Source of the DNA: Rhizobium ruizarguesonis
Lineage (GTDB): Bacteria; Pseudomonadota; Alphaproteobacteria; Rhizobiales; Rhizobiaceae
Reading direction: 5' to 3'
NCBI RefSeq assembly: GCF_012349115.1
Contig: NZ_PQIG01000064.1
Span: 61,956-125,955, forward strand
Length of the DNA: 64,000 nt
The notes under the pieces are model-generated. The model was not told the DNA's origin. It did no database searches and saw nothing but the letters and a program-made list of their open reading frames with translations. The position numbers were made by a program, and so were the translations under genes. Below, piece after piece: positions 36,422 to 44,865 of the stretch (position 1 is the first letter of the stretch; the number at the start of each line of letters is the position of its first letter).

Positions 36422-37054
36422 TTACGGTTTCACACGGTCGGGATGCGCCGCCTGAAATGCCAGCAGTTCGGCGCATCTGCCGTCGATGTCGACGATGCGC
36501 TTGAAAGCGGTGAACTCAACGCCCCAGCGGCGGGCGTTGTAGACCTGGGGAACAAGACAGAGGTCCGCCATCGTCGGCGTATCTCCAAAGCTGAACGCGC
36601 CATCGGCTTTGCCGATCATCGCTTCCAGTTTGCGCAGTCCGTCGGTGATGAAATGTTTCATCCATTCCTCGCGGGCATCGGGCTTCTCAGTCACGGTCAT
36701 GTGATGTGACACGACATGCAGGTTGCAGATCGGATGGATGTCCATGGCAATCGCATATGCGAGGGCGCGGACTTTCTGGCGATCGGCAATGTCCGATGGC
36801 AGCAATCCGTATTCCGGCCGAAGCTCGGCCAGATATTCGATGATCGCCAGCGACTGGGTCAGCGTTTTCCCGTCGATCACCAATGTCGGCACCAGTCCCT
36901 GCGGGTTGAGGGCCAGATATTCCGGCGTCCTGTGTGCGCCGTCCAAAAGGTTGATGGGCACCGTCTTATAATCGATGCCCAGGAGATTGAGCGCGATACG
37001 AACACGATAGCTCGCCGATGATCTCCAGTAGTCGTAGAGAACGACCTCATTCAT
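36422..37054 (-). CDS. maiA: Maleylacetoacetate isomerase (GST zeta family)
   Basis: 210 residues. Glutathione-dependent cis-trans isomerase that turns maleylacetoacetate into fumarylacetoacetate. The N-terminal zeta-class motif SSASYRVRIALNL (12-24) includes the catalytic Ser pair, and the glutathione-binding VPTLVIDGKTLTQSLAIIEYL follows. Overlaps the fumarylacetoacetase gene by 4 bases (ATGA), and is the last gene of the tyrosine-catabolic unit. Confidence 0.95.
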   Translation of the reverse strand: MNEVVLYDYWRSSASYRVRIALNLLGIDYKTVPINLLDGAHRTPEYLALNPQGLVPTLVIDGKTLTQSLAIIEYLAELRPEYGLLPSDIADRQKVRALAYAIAMDIHPICNLHVVSHHMTVTEKPDAREEWMKHFITDGLRKLEAMIGKADGAFSFGDTPTMADLCLVPQVYNARRWGVEFTAFKRIVDIDGRCAELLAFQAAHPDRVKP

Positions 37055-38076
37055 TGCGGGCCGGCTCCCCGATATTTCTCGACCGTCTGCTCGATCGCCC
37101 CGAAGATCGAATGGCCGGCCTTATCCTTCATCTCGATGCGGACTTGATCCCCGAACTTCATGAACGGTGTCTTCGGCGATCCGATCTCGATGGCCTCGAT
37201 CATCCTGATTTCGGCGATGCAGGAGTAGCCGCTTCCGCTCTCTTCCATCGGTTTGCCCGGGCCGCCGTCCAGCTTGTTGGACACTGTTCCCGAGCCGATG
37301 ATCGTGCCGGCCGCGAGATTGCGGGTTTTGGCGGCATGGGCGATCAACTGGCCAAAATCGAAGGTCATGTCGATGCCGGCGTTCGCCTTGCCGAACGGCT
37401 TGCCGTTCAGGCTGACGAGCAGAGGGAGATGCAGCTTGCCACCGTCCCAGGCATCTCCGAGTTCGTCCGGCGTCACCGCGACCGGAGAAAATGCCGATGC
37501 CGGCTTGGACTGGAAGAAACCAAATCCCTTCGCCAATTCGCCAGGGATCAGACCGCGCAGCGACACGTCGTTGACAAGCATCAGCAGGCGGATGGCGCCG
37601 CGCGCCGCTTCCGGGCTGGAACCCATGGCGACATCGCCGGTAATGACGGCGACCTCGCCCTCCATGTCGATCCCGTAGGCCTCGTCGGCCGCCAAGATCG
37701 GGTCGCGCGGGGCAAGGAAAGCGTCCGAGCCGCCCTGATAGATCAGCGGATCGGTCCAGAAGCTCGCCGGCACCTCGGCGCCGCGTGCCTTACGCACCAG
37801 TTCGACATGGTTGACGTAAGCGGAGCCGTCGGCCCATTGGTAGGCACGCGGCAGAGGTGACGTTGCGTCATGTTCGTGAAACCGGATCGTCGGCTGGGCG
37901 CCCGTCTCGACGCCTTCGGCAATGAGCGCGAGCCTCGGAGCCACATGCTCCCAGTCGTCGAGTGCTGCCTGCAATGTGCGGGCGATATGACCGACCTCGG
38001 AACAGCGGGTCAGGTCGCGGGAAACGACGACGAGCCGGCCGTCCCGCGTGGAGTCTTTTAACGTTGCAAGTTTCAT
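37051..38076 (-). CDS. fahA: Fumarylacetoacetate hydrolase
   Basis: 341 residues from ATG 38076; a longer frame to 38196 has no ribosome site. Final step of tyrosine breakdown: hydrolysis of fumarylacetoacetate to fumarate and acetoacetate. The metal site is visible as YGIDMEGEVAVITGDV (Glu-x-Glu, about 140-155), with FGFFQSKPASAFSPVAVTPDELG and TFDFGQLIAHAAK typical of the FAH family. Its 3' end overlaps maiA, and hmgA ends 40 bases upstream, so hmgA, fahA and maiA form one unit. Confidence 0.94.
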   Translation of the reverse strand: MKLATLKDSTRDGRLVVVSRDLTRCSEVGHIARTLQAALDDWEHVAPRLALIAEGVETGAQPTIRFHEHDATSPLPRAYQWADGSAYVNHVELVRKARGAEVPASFWTDPLIYQGGSDAFLAPRDPILAADEAYGIDMEGEVAVITGDVAMGSSPEAARGAIRLLMLVNDVSLRGLIPGELAKGFGFFQSKPASAFSPVAVTPDELGDAWDGGKLHLPLLVSLNGKPFGKANAGIDMTFDFGQLIAHAAKTRNLAAGTIIGSGTVSNKLDGGPGKPMEESGSGYSCIAEIRMIEAIEIGSPKTPFMKFGDQVRIEMKDKAGHSIFGAIEQTVEKYRGAGPQ

Positions 38077-38116
38077 GGCCGAAATCCCGTGCCGGAGGAT
38101 GACTTCAGTTGATGCA

Positions 38117-39478
38117 TCACTTGAGACCGGGGGTTCCGTCGAACTTGCGTTCCAGGCCGTCCCAGCATTCCAGGTAATTATCCTGCAGCGTTTCAAGCTC
38201 GGCTGCGTATTTCGTCAGTTGCTGCGGGTACCTGGTCTCGAACATGAAGGCCATGGTGTGATCGAGCTTCACGGGTTTGAGCTCGGTATTGGATGCCTTT
38301 TCGAAGGCGAGCGCGTCCGGCCCGTGAGGAAGCATCATGTTGTGCAGGCTCATGCCGCCCGGCACGAAGCCCTCTTCCTTGGCGTCATACTGGCCGTGGA
38401 TCAGCCCCATGAACTCGCTCATGATGTTGCGGTGGTACCAGGGTGGCCGGAACGTATGCTCAGCGACCAGCCAGCGCGGCGGAAAGATCACGAAATCGAC
38501 ATTCGCGGTACCCGCATCTTCGGTCGGCGCGGTCAGCACCGAAAAAATCGACGGATCGGGATGATCGAAGCGGATCGCGCCAACCGGAGAAAATGTCCGC
38601 AGATCGTATTTGAACGGGGCGTAGTTGCCGTGCCAGGCCACCACATCCAGCGGCGAGTGGCCGATGTCCGTGACATAGAATTTTCCGCACCACTTCACAT
38701 GCACGCGGCAAGGCGTTTCCTTGTCCTCGAATGCGGCGACAGGCGTCTTGAAATCGCGCGGGTTTGCCAGGCAGTTGGCGCCGATCGGCCCGCGGTCCGG
38801 CAGCGTGAATTTCGCGCCGTAGTTCTCGCATATATAGCCACGCCAGACCGTCTGCTCGCCGCCCTTCAGAATCTTGAACATCATGCCGCGGGGGATGAGG
38901 CATATTTCCAACGGCTCGACATCCATGATGCCCATTTCGGTGAACACTCTGATGGCGCCGAGTTGCGGCACGATCAGCAATTCGCCATCGGCATTGAAGA
39001 AGTAGTCGTCGACCATGTCCTCGTTGAAAACATAGGCATGGGCTGACATGCCCACCTGGGTTGTGGCATCGCCTGCCGTGGTGACGGTCCGCACCCCTTC
39101 GAGAAAGGTCAGTCTCTCCGTGGGCGCGGGGATGGGATCCCAGCGAAGCTGGCCGAGGGGAAGCGAATGTTCGTCGAGGCACGGCGCGGTTTTCCAGAGC
39201 GGATAGGACGCGTTGGAGAAGCGGCGGGTGTGACGCACGCTCGGGCGGATGCGATAAAGCCAGGACCTTTCATTGGTCCCGCGCGGCGCGGTGAACGGCG
39301 AGCCGGAAAGCTGCTCCGCATAAAGACCGTAATTGCATTTCTGCGGGCTGTTCTGGCCTTGCGGCAAGGCGCCGGGAAGCGACTCGGTTTCGAAGTCATT
39401 GCCGAACCCCGGCATATATTTCAGCGTGTTTGCCGTCGTGGCTTCACCATCCGACGTCTGGATCGATGTCTGGTCCAT
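38117..39478 (-). CDS. hmgA: Homogentisate 1,2-dioxygenase
   Basis: 453 residues from ATG 39478 with site GGGAGGAG. It opens the ring of homogentisate with O2 and Fe(II) to give maleylacetoacetate. The iron ligands occur in [17 protein letters not shown] (His, Glu) and [16 protein letters not shown] (His), identical to the pattern of animal and bacterial enzymes. First gene of the hmgA-fahA-maiA unit. A perfect 10-bp hairpin lies between it and the upstream hppD gene, so it may have its own promoter or a processed transcript. Confidence 0.96.
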   Translation of the reverse strand: MDQTSIQTSDGEATTANTLKYMPGFGNDFETESLPGALPQGQNSPQKCNYGLYAEQLSGSPFTAPRGTNERSWLYRIRPSVRHTRRFSNASYPLWKTAPCLDEHSLPLGQLRWDPIPAPTERLTFLEGVRTVTTAGDATTQVGMSAHAYVFNEDMVDDYFFNADGELLIVPQLGAIRVFTEMGIMDVEPLEICLIPRGMMFKILKGGEQTVWRGYICENYGAKFTLPDRGPIGANCLANPRDFKTPVAAFEDKETPCRVHVKWCGKFYVTDIGHSPLDVVAWHGNYAPFKYDLRTFSPVGAIRFDHPDPSIFSVLTAPTEDAGTANVDFVIFPPRWLVAEHTFRPPWYHRNIMSEFMGLIHGQYDAKEEGFVPGGMSLHNMMLPHGPDALAFEKASNTELKPVKLDHTMAFMFETRYPQQLTKYAAELETLQDNYLECWDGLERKFDGTPGLK

Positions 39479-39501
39479 GCTCACTCCTCCCCGAACACTC
39501 C

Positions 39502-39532
39502 AGCGCCGCGCGTCTGAAAGATGCGCGGCGCT
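39502..39532. terminator. Hairpin between hppD and hmgA
   Basis: Perfect 10-bp inverted repeat AGCGCCGCGC / GCGCGGCGCT with an 11-base loop, between two leftward genes. No T tract follows in the minus direction, so it may be a partial terminator, an mRNA stability element, or one more copy of a dispersed Rhizobium palindrome. Confidence 0.5.
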
Positions 39533-39539
39533 TTAGAGT

Positions 39540-40649
39540 CTACTCCGCTGCAGTCCCGATGACACCACGCTTGATCTGATCGGCCTCGATCGACTCGAAA
39601 AGCGCCCGGAAGTTGCCTTCGCCGAAACCTTCGTCGCCCTTGCGCTGGATGAATTCGAAGAAGATCGGGCCGATGACGGTCTTGGAGAAGATCTGCAGCA
39701 GGATCTTCGTCATGCCGCCATTCACCACACCTTCGCCATCGATGAGGATGCCGTGCTTCTTCATCCGCTCGATCGGCTCGCTATGGCCGCTCACGCGTTC
39801 ATAGGACATGTCGTAATAGGTCTCCGGCGGACCCGGCATGAAGCGCAGGCCGTTATCGGCAAGCCTGTCGGTGGCGTCGTAAATATCCTCCGTTCCAACG
39901 GCGATGTGCTGAATGCCCTCGCCCTTGTACTTCTTCAGATATTCCTCGATCTGGCTGGTGTCGTCCTTCGATTCATTCAACGGAATGCGGATTTTGCCAC
40001 AGGGCGAGGTGATGGCGCGGCTCACCAGACCGGTGATGCGCCCATCGATATCGAAGAAGTGGATCTGCTTGAAATTGAACAGGTTGCGGTAAAAATCCCA
40101 CCACTTGTCCATGTTGCCGCGGAAGACGTTGTGCGTCAGATGGTCGAGATAATAGAAGCCGATCCCCTGGGGATTCGGGTTGCGCTCGCCGAGCCAGTCG
40201 AACTCGGCCTCGTAGGCCGATCCCTTGGCACCATAGGTCTCGACGAAATAGAGCAGCGAGCCGCCGATGCCGACAATCGCCGGGACATCGAGCATCTTGT
40301 CGTCCCCTTCATAGGGAACTGCGCCTTTCGACACCGCGTGATCGAAGGCGTGTTGGGCGTCGACGACGCGCCAGGCCATCGACGGGGCGCAGGGACCATG
40401 ATTTGCGACGAAACGCGCGGCATGACTGCCGGGTTCGGCGTTGAGGACATAGTTGATGTCACCCTGTCGCCAGACGGTGATGTCTTTTGTCTTGTGCTTG
40501 GCGACCGCAACGTAGCCCATGCGTGTAAAGAGTTCGCGCAGCGTCTCGGGCTCAGGATGAGCGAATTCGACGAATTCGAAGCCGTCGGTGCCGGCCGGAT
40601 TGTCGGCGGCGATTTCCGAGGGCGGCGCATCATGCGGGAAAGGACCCAT
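39540..40649 (-). CDS. hppD: 4-hydroxyphenylpyruvate dioxygenase
   Basis: 369 residues from ATG 40649, behind GGAGGAAAG. Turns 4-hydroxyphenylpyruvate into homogentisate with Fe(II) and O2. The 2-His-1-Glu facial triad is seen in YYLDHLTHNV, IQHIAVGTEDI and IFFEFIQRKGDEGFGEGNF (about 165, 240 and 325). Divergent from an Lrp/AsnC gene by 130 bases. First gene of the leftward homogentisate locus (hppD, hmgA, fahA, maiA). Confidence 0.96.
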   Translation of the reverse strand: MGPFPHDAPPSEIAADNPAGTDGFEFVEFAHPEPETLRELFTRMGYVAVAKHKTKDITVWRQGDINYVLNAEPGSHAARFVANHGPCAPSMAWRVVDAQHAFDHAVSKGAVPYEGDDKMLDVPAIVGIGGSLLYFVETYGAKGSAYEAEFDWLGERNPNPQGIGFYYLDHLTHNVFRGNMDKWWDFYRNLFNFKQIHFFDIDGRITGLVSRAITSPCGKIRIPLNESKDDTSQIEEYLKKYKGEGIQHIAVGTEDIYDATDRLADNGLRFMPGPPETYYDMSYERVSGHSEPIERMKKHGILIDGEGVVNGGMTKILLQIFSKTVIGPIFFEFIQRKGDEGFGEGNFRALFESIEADQIKRGVIGTAAE

Positions 40650-40704
40650 TTTCTTTCCTCCAAAGGAGATGGCATTTGATATGCAAAGTGTGGCCCAAAA
40701 CGCG

Positions 40705-40719
40705 TGCAAAGTTCTTGCA
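40705..40719. promoter_or_regulatory. Possible Lrp/AsnC operator upstream of hppD
   Basis: TGCAA-AGTTC-TTGCA is a perfect 5+5 inverted repeat in the hppD/lrp divergent region, with a further TATGCAAAG and TTATGCACG copy on either side. Spaced repeats fit the multimeric binding of Lrp-type regulators. Confidence 0.45.
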
Positions 40720-40779
40720 TTCTTTATGCTCTAGGAAGAGATTATGCACGATCCGTGAGTGTTCTGGAGATTTCGTGCA

Positions 40780-41259
40780 ATGGATGAGCCGCTCGATAAA
40801 TTGGATTTGCGCCTGCTCCAGGAACTTCAAAAAGACGGCAGGCTGACGAACAACGAGTTGGGGGAGCGGATCGCGCTTTCACCATCGCAATGTTCGCGCC
40901 GGCGGACGAGACTGGAGGCTGAAGGATATATCCGCAGCTACCGCGCCTATCTCGATCGGCAGAAGTTGGGTCTCGATATGCTGGTGGTCATTTCCGTGAC
41001 GCTTGCGACCCACAACAGAGACAATGCCCGCCGGTTTTCCCAGCTGATCAACGGACTGCCGGAAGTTCTCGAAGCCTATGCGCTGACCGGTGAAATGGAT
41101 TATCACCTGACGGTCGCGACCCGCGGGCTCGCCGACCTCTCCAAATTCGTCAACGACGTCCTGTTGCCCCACGAGTCGGTGCAGCACGTGAAGACGTCGA
41201 TCGTCCTCGATACGCTGAAGACATTCGAGGGCTTTCCGGTGCTGATGCCGGGGCACTGA
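40780..41259 (+). CDS. Lrp/AsnC family regulator, probable control of hppD
   Basis: 159 residues. Winged helix-turn-helix (LDLRLLQELQKDG, TNNELGERIALSPSQCSRRRTRL) and RAM domain (MLVVISVTL, VLEAYALTGEMDYHLTV, VKTSIVLDTLK). ATG 40780 is used as start (CTGGAG upstream); the frame is open to 40759. It is divergent from hppD and probably regulates the homogentisate genes in response to an aromatic amino acid. A second Lrp gene lies next to phhA. Confidence 0.9.
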   Translation: MDEPLDKLDLRLLQELQKDGRLTNNELGERIALSPSQCSRRRTRLEAEGYIRSYRAYLDRQKLGLDMLVVISVTLATHNRDNARRFSQLINGLPEVLEAYALTGEMDYHLTVATRGLADLSKFVNDVLLPHESVQHVKTSIVLDTLKTFEGFPVLMPGH

Positions 41260-41265
41260 CATGGC

Positions 41266-41304
41266 GACTGCGCGATGATGTCGATGGCATCGCCCTGCGC
41301 AGTC
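41266..41304. terminator. Inverted repeat between convergent lrp genes
   Basis: GACTGCGC (41266-41273) pairs with GCGCAGTC (41297-41304) with an inner ATG/CAT arm. It lies exactly between the stop codons of the two convergent Lrp genes. No T tract, so bidirectional termination is only possible. Confidence 0.4.
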
Positions 41305-41308
41305 ATAT

Positions 41309-41770
41309 CTAGAGCGGCAATTCGGTCGAGAATTTCAGCTCGCGCAGAACAAAGCTCGAGACGACTGTGCGCACATGCGGGTTGCGCATGAGGTAGCGGG
41401 TCATGAAGGCTTCGTAGCTTTCCACATCGCTTGCCCTTATCTTCAGCATGTAGTCGAAGGCGCCGGACAAGGCGTAGCACTCCATGATCTCCGGCCGTTC
41501 CAGCACCACGGAAGCGAAAGACGCGACCGCCTCTTCGTGGTGATCCTCCAGCGTCACATGCGCGATGACGCAGAGTTTGAGATCGAGTTTGCCGGGATCG
41601 AGCAGCGTCACACGCTTGCGGATGACGCCGTCGGCTTCAAGCTCCTGGATCTTCCGCCAGGCCGAGCTCTGCGACATGCCGGCCTTTTCCGCCAGGTCGG
41701 CCAGCGACAGGCTGCCGTCGGCCTGGACGAGCTGCAGAAGCTTGCGACGAAAATTCCCAGGTTCTTTCAT
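41309..41770 (-). CDS. Lrp/AsnC family regulator, probable control of phhA
   Basis: 153 residues from ATG 41770; a GTG four codons upstream is possible. Helix-turn-helix SLADLAEKAGMSQSSAWRKIQEL (about 22-44) and RAM domain (LCVIAHVTL, IMECYALSGAFDYMLKI, VVSSFVLRELK). Divergent from the phenylalanine hydroxylase gene; the gap holds ATAATGG/CCATTATGG copies (41801-41809 and 41854-41860) that could be its sites. Likely a phenylalanine- or tyrosine-responsive activator. Confidence 0.9.
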   Translation of the reverse strand: MKEPGNFRRKLLQLVQADGSLSLADLAEKAGMSQSSAWRKIQELEADGVIRKRVTLLDPGKLDLKLCVIAHVTLEDHHEEAVASFASVVLERPEIMECYALSGAFDYMLKIRASDVESYEAFMTRYLMRNPHVRTVVSSFVLRELKFSTELPL

Positions 41771-41893
41771 TTTTGGCGTCACTTTCGGGAATATTTGCCA
41801 CCATTATGGCGACAGCCAGCATGAAAGAAAAGAAAATCCTCCAAACTCGGATCATAATGGCAGGAAAAGCGCCCTGCTCGGGAGGATCAGCAC

Positions 41894-42685
41894 ATGACCA
41901 AGGAAAGCAGCTACACCGCCAAACTGCCCGGCCCGGACGGTTTGTACGACTACACCCCGGATGAAGATGTTATCTGGGGTGAACTCTACCGGCGTCAGAT
42001 GAAGCTGCTGGCCGATACGGCCTGCCGCGAATATCTGGACGGCGTCAAAATGCTGGGGCTGAAGCCCGATAAGGTGCCTCAGCTTCTCGACGTCAACAGA
42101 CGCCTGAACGAGACCACCGGCTTCGGCGTGGAAGGCGTGCCGGCGCTCATTCCGCCCTCGCGCTTTTATGAGCTTCTGTCGCAAGGCAAATTCCCGCTCG
42201 CAACCTTCCTGCGCCGTCGCGAACATATCGACTATATCGAGGAACCGGACCTGTTCCACGAGGTCTTCGGCCATTGCCCCATGCTCACCAACCAGAGCTA
42301 TGCCAATTTCGTCCGGCATTTCGGCGAAACCGCTGTCCGCCTCGGCAAGGGCTATTCATGGCATCTGTTCCGGATCTTCTGGTTCACCGTCGAGTTCGGC
42401 CTGATCAATACGCCGCAGGGACGCCGCTGCTTCGGCGCAGGCATCGTCTCATCGCCCAGCGAAGCGAAGGCGGCAATGGAGAGCAAGGCCTGCGAATTCC
42501 GGCCGTTCGATCTGCTGAGCGTGCTGAGAACACCCTACCGGATCGATATCCTCCAGCCGATCTATTATGTCATCGACAGCTTCGCCGACCTTGAAGCGAT
42601 CGTGGAGCAGGATATCGAGGCCACGATCCTCAAGGCCAAGTCGCTGGGTGATTTCGCCCCGGCTTTCGAAGCCAAAGCTTCGTGA
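41894..42685 (+). CDS. phhA: Phenylalanine 4-monooxygenase
   Basis: 263 residues, the bacterial monomeric length. Hydroxylates phenylalanine to tyrosine with tetrahydrobiopterin-type cofactor and Fe(II). The two iron-binding His are in FHEVFGHCPML (about 117-127), the Glu in FWFTVEFGLI (about 160-169). AGGATCAGCAC precedes ATG 41894. It feeds tyrosine into the homogentisate genes on the other side of the Lrp pair. The aromatic aminotransferase that links tyrosine to 4-hydroxyphenylpyruvate is not in the window. Confidence 0.95.
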   Translation: MTKESSYTAKLPGPDGLYDYTPDEDVIWGELYRRQMKLLADTACREYLDGVKMLGLKPDKVPQLLDVNRRLNETTGFGVEGVPALIPPSRFYELLSQGKFPLATFLRRREHIDYIEEPDLFHEVFGHCPMLTNQSYANFVRHFGETAVRLGKGYSWHLFRIFWFTVEFGLINTPQGRRCFGAGIVSSPSEAKAAMESKACEFRPFDLLSVLRTPYRIDILQPIYYVIDSFADLEAIVEQDIEATILKAKSLGDFAPAFEAKAS

Positions 42686-42751
42686 GTTGCGGATGATAGG
42701 CCGCAACGCCGGTAGGCCGGAGAGGAAAGTGGGATCGCGACATCTTCCCCG

Positions 42752-43756
42752 TCACTTCGGCGTGGCTGAACTTCGACTGACGAAGTCCACCAGCACACCG
42801 GGCTTTACCATACCGGCCAGCTCTTCGGCGTCCCAGTTCGTCAGCCGCACGCAACCGTGCGACCCAACCTTGTCGATGAGCTTCGGCTCCGGTGTCCCGT
42901 GTATTCCATAGGTCGGTTCGGTCAGGTCGATCCAGACCGTGCCGACCGGACCGTTCGGCCCTTTCGGAATCGTCAGGACCTTGTCGTTCTTTCCCTGCTT
43001 GAAGTTGCGCTTCGGGTCATATCTGTAGACCGGCATCCTGGCGACGCCCTTGACCTTGTGCTTGCCCGACGGCGCCGGATTGTCTTCGCTTCCGATCGTC
43101 GCGGGATAGACTGCAAGCAGTGATCCATCCGCGGCATAGGCGAGCACCTGTCCCGTCTTCCTGTCAGCCTCGATCTTCTTGACCTTTCCTTGCCTTGGAG
43201 GGCCGGGATCCACGACCCACACCGTATCGCCAGGAGCAAACTGCGAAGCCGGGTTGAGCGCATGCACGAGATCGATGCCCATATGGAACCGCTCGGATAA
43301 CTTCTCTGCAACGCTCGTATATCCCAAGCTCTGCATCTTCGCCTTCTCGCCATAGTCTTCGGGAATCCTGTCAACGAGATCCTTGGCATCCTCTGCCGAG
43401 ACGACATAGCTTTCAACGATCGGGGCAACGATGGTGGCATTGCCTTCCAGGCGGGAGACGACGTCCGGATCCGGCCTCCCATCGACAGGGAGATTGTTCA
43501 TCTCCTCGAAGCCGGCCACGGCCTTGTTGACGTTCTCCCCGGAGAGGCCATCGATCACACCTGGAGACGAGCCTGCACGGTCGAGCAGGACCTGAAGGCG
43601 GACCATGGCCGGGTCTGGATCTGCGGGCTTAGGCTTCCCTGCCACAATGGAAGCAATCGACGCGGTATTGATTGCTTCGGGTCGGAGTTCCCGCGCGGCA
43701 GCACCGCCAACGAAGATGACCAGAGCGAGCAGCGACATCGGCAGGGCTGTTTTCAT
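42752..43756 (-). CDS. L,D-transpeptidase (YkuD) with peptidoglycan-binding and LysM-like parts
   Basis: 334 residues from ATG 43756. Signal peptide about 1-22 (LPMSLLALVIFVGG). Residues about 50-100 look like a peptidoglycan-binding helical domain (MVRLQVLLDRAGSSPGVIDG), followed by a LysM-like region (SEGFHMGIDLVHALNPASQFAPGDTVWV-type). The C-terminal YkuD domain has the catalytic motif SHGCVRL (about 303-309) after YGIHGTPEP. Periplasmic enzyme making 3-3 cross-links in peptidoglycan or attaching proteins to it. Divergent from a LysR gene by 170 bases. Confidence 0.92.
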   Translation of the reverse strand: MKTALPMSLLALVIFVGGAAARELRPEAINTASIASIVAGKPKPADPDPAMVRLQVLLDRAGSSPGVIDGLSGENVNKAVAGFEEMNNLPVDGRPDPDVVSRLEGNATIVAPIVESYVVSAEDAKDLVDRIPEDYGEKAKMQSLGYTSVAEKLSERFHMGIDLVHALNPASQFAPGDTVWVVDPGPPRQGKVKKIEADRKTGQVLAYAADGSLLAVYPATIGSEDNPAPSGKHKVKGVARMPVYRYDPKRNFKQGKNDKVLTIPKGPNGPVGTVWIDLTEPTYGIHGTPEPKLIDKVGSHGCVRLTNWDAEELAGMVKPGVLVDFVSRSSATPK

Positions 43757-43925
43757 GGACGACAAATGGCCAGAGCGGGAACTTGTTCCACTGCGCGAGA
43801 GCGGCTGGAGGATTTCGGCGACAGCTACGTCTTCAGCGGAACCGCCGGCTTCTGTTCACGATGATTTCAATGTCCAGCCTCTGCAAATTCAGTACAACCG
43901 CCATTTGATCCGAAGGAGCTCGTGA

Positions 43926-44819
43926 ATGCCACGCGAGAGCGTCAATGACCTGATGGCCTTTCTGGCGGTCGCCCGGGAGAAGAGCTTTACGCGAGCGGCG
44001 GCGAAGTTGGGCGTGTCTCAATCGGCGCTCAGCCACGTTGTCCGCCAGCTGGAAACGCGGCTTGGAATCCGGCTTTTGACCCGTACCACGCGGGCCGTTT
44101 CGCTCACCGACGCTGGAGAACGATTGTTCCAAGGCGTGGGGCCTCACTTCGACGAGATCGAGGCGCAACTTGAAACCCTCATCGAGTTCAGGGAAAAGCC
44201 AGCCGGCAACATCCGCATCACGGCATCCGACCATGCGATAAAGTGGATCATCTGGCCGAAGCTCCAGCGCTTCCTACCCAACAATCCCGATATCAAGGTG
44301 GAGCTGATACGCGAGAACGGGCTGTCAGATATCGTGACGGAGCGCTTCGACGGGGGCGTCCGGATGGGCGAGCAGGTGGCGAAAGACATGATCTCGACTC
44401 GCATCGGACCTGATTTCCGTTTTGCCGTCGTCGGCGCACCCTCATATTTCGATGGCAAAGAGATTCCCGAGCATCCGCAGGACCTTGTCCGCCACAACTG
44501 CATCAATGAGCGCCTGCCCACCTATGGGGGCTTCTGGGCATGGGAGTTCGAAGACAACGGGAAAGAGATTAAAATCCGGGTCGAGGGACAGCTTGCCTTC
44601 AACAACTCCTATCAAGCCGTGGAAGGGGCTCTGGAAGGGCTTGGATTGGCTTACATACCGGAAGACGTCGCTCTTCCCTATATCGCGGAAGGCCGTCTGA
44701 GACGCGTTCTGGAAGCCTTTTCGCCATACTGGGATGGCTACCATCTCTACTATGCCAGCAGAAGGCAGTCCTCTCCGGCTTTCGTGGCGTTGGTGGACGC
44801 CCTGCGCCACCGAGCCTGA
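43926..44819 (+). CDS. LysR family regulator
   Basis: 297 residues. LysR helix-turn-helix (VNDLMAFLAVAREKSFTRAAAKLGVSQSALSHVVRQLE, shown in parts: SFTRAAAKLG and SALSHVVRQLE), then the effector domain with the type seen in AraC-unrelated DsdC/PecT-like regulators (GNIRITASDHAIKWIIWPKL at about 94). It is divergent from the L,D-transpeptidase gene and convergent with the HARP-like gene. Target and effector unknown. Confidence 0.9.
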   Translation: MPRESVNDLMAFLAVAREKSFTRAAAKLGVSQSALSHVVRQLETRLGIRLLTRTTRAVSLTDAGERLFQGVGPHFDEIEAQLETLIEFREKPAGNIRITASDHAIKWIIWPKLQRFLPNNPDIKVELIRENGLSDIVTERFDGGVRMGEQVAKDMISTRIGPDFRFAVVGAPSYFDGKEIPEHPQDLVRHNCINERLPTYGGFWAWEFEDNGKEIKIRVEGQLAFNNSYQAVEGALEGLGLAYIPEDVALPYIAEGRLRRVLEAFSPYWDGYHLYYASRRQSSPAFVALVDALRHRA

Positions 44820-44865
44820 CGATCGGCGTCCGGCATTGTCATCCTCTTTCTACGGCAAGCAGCGG

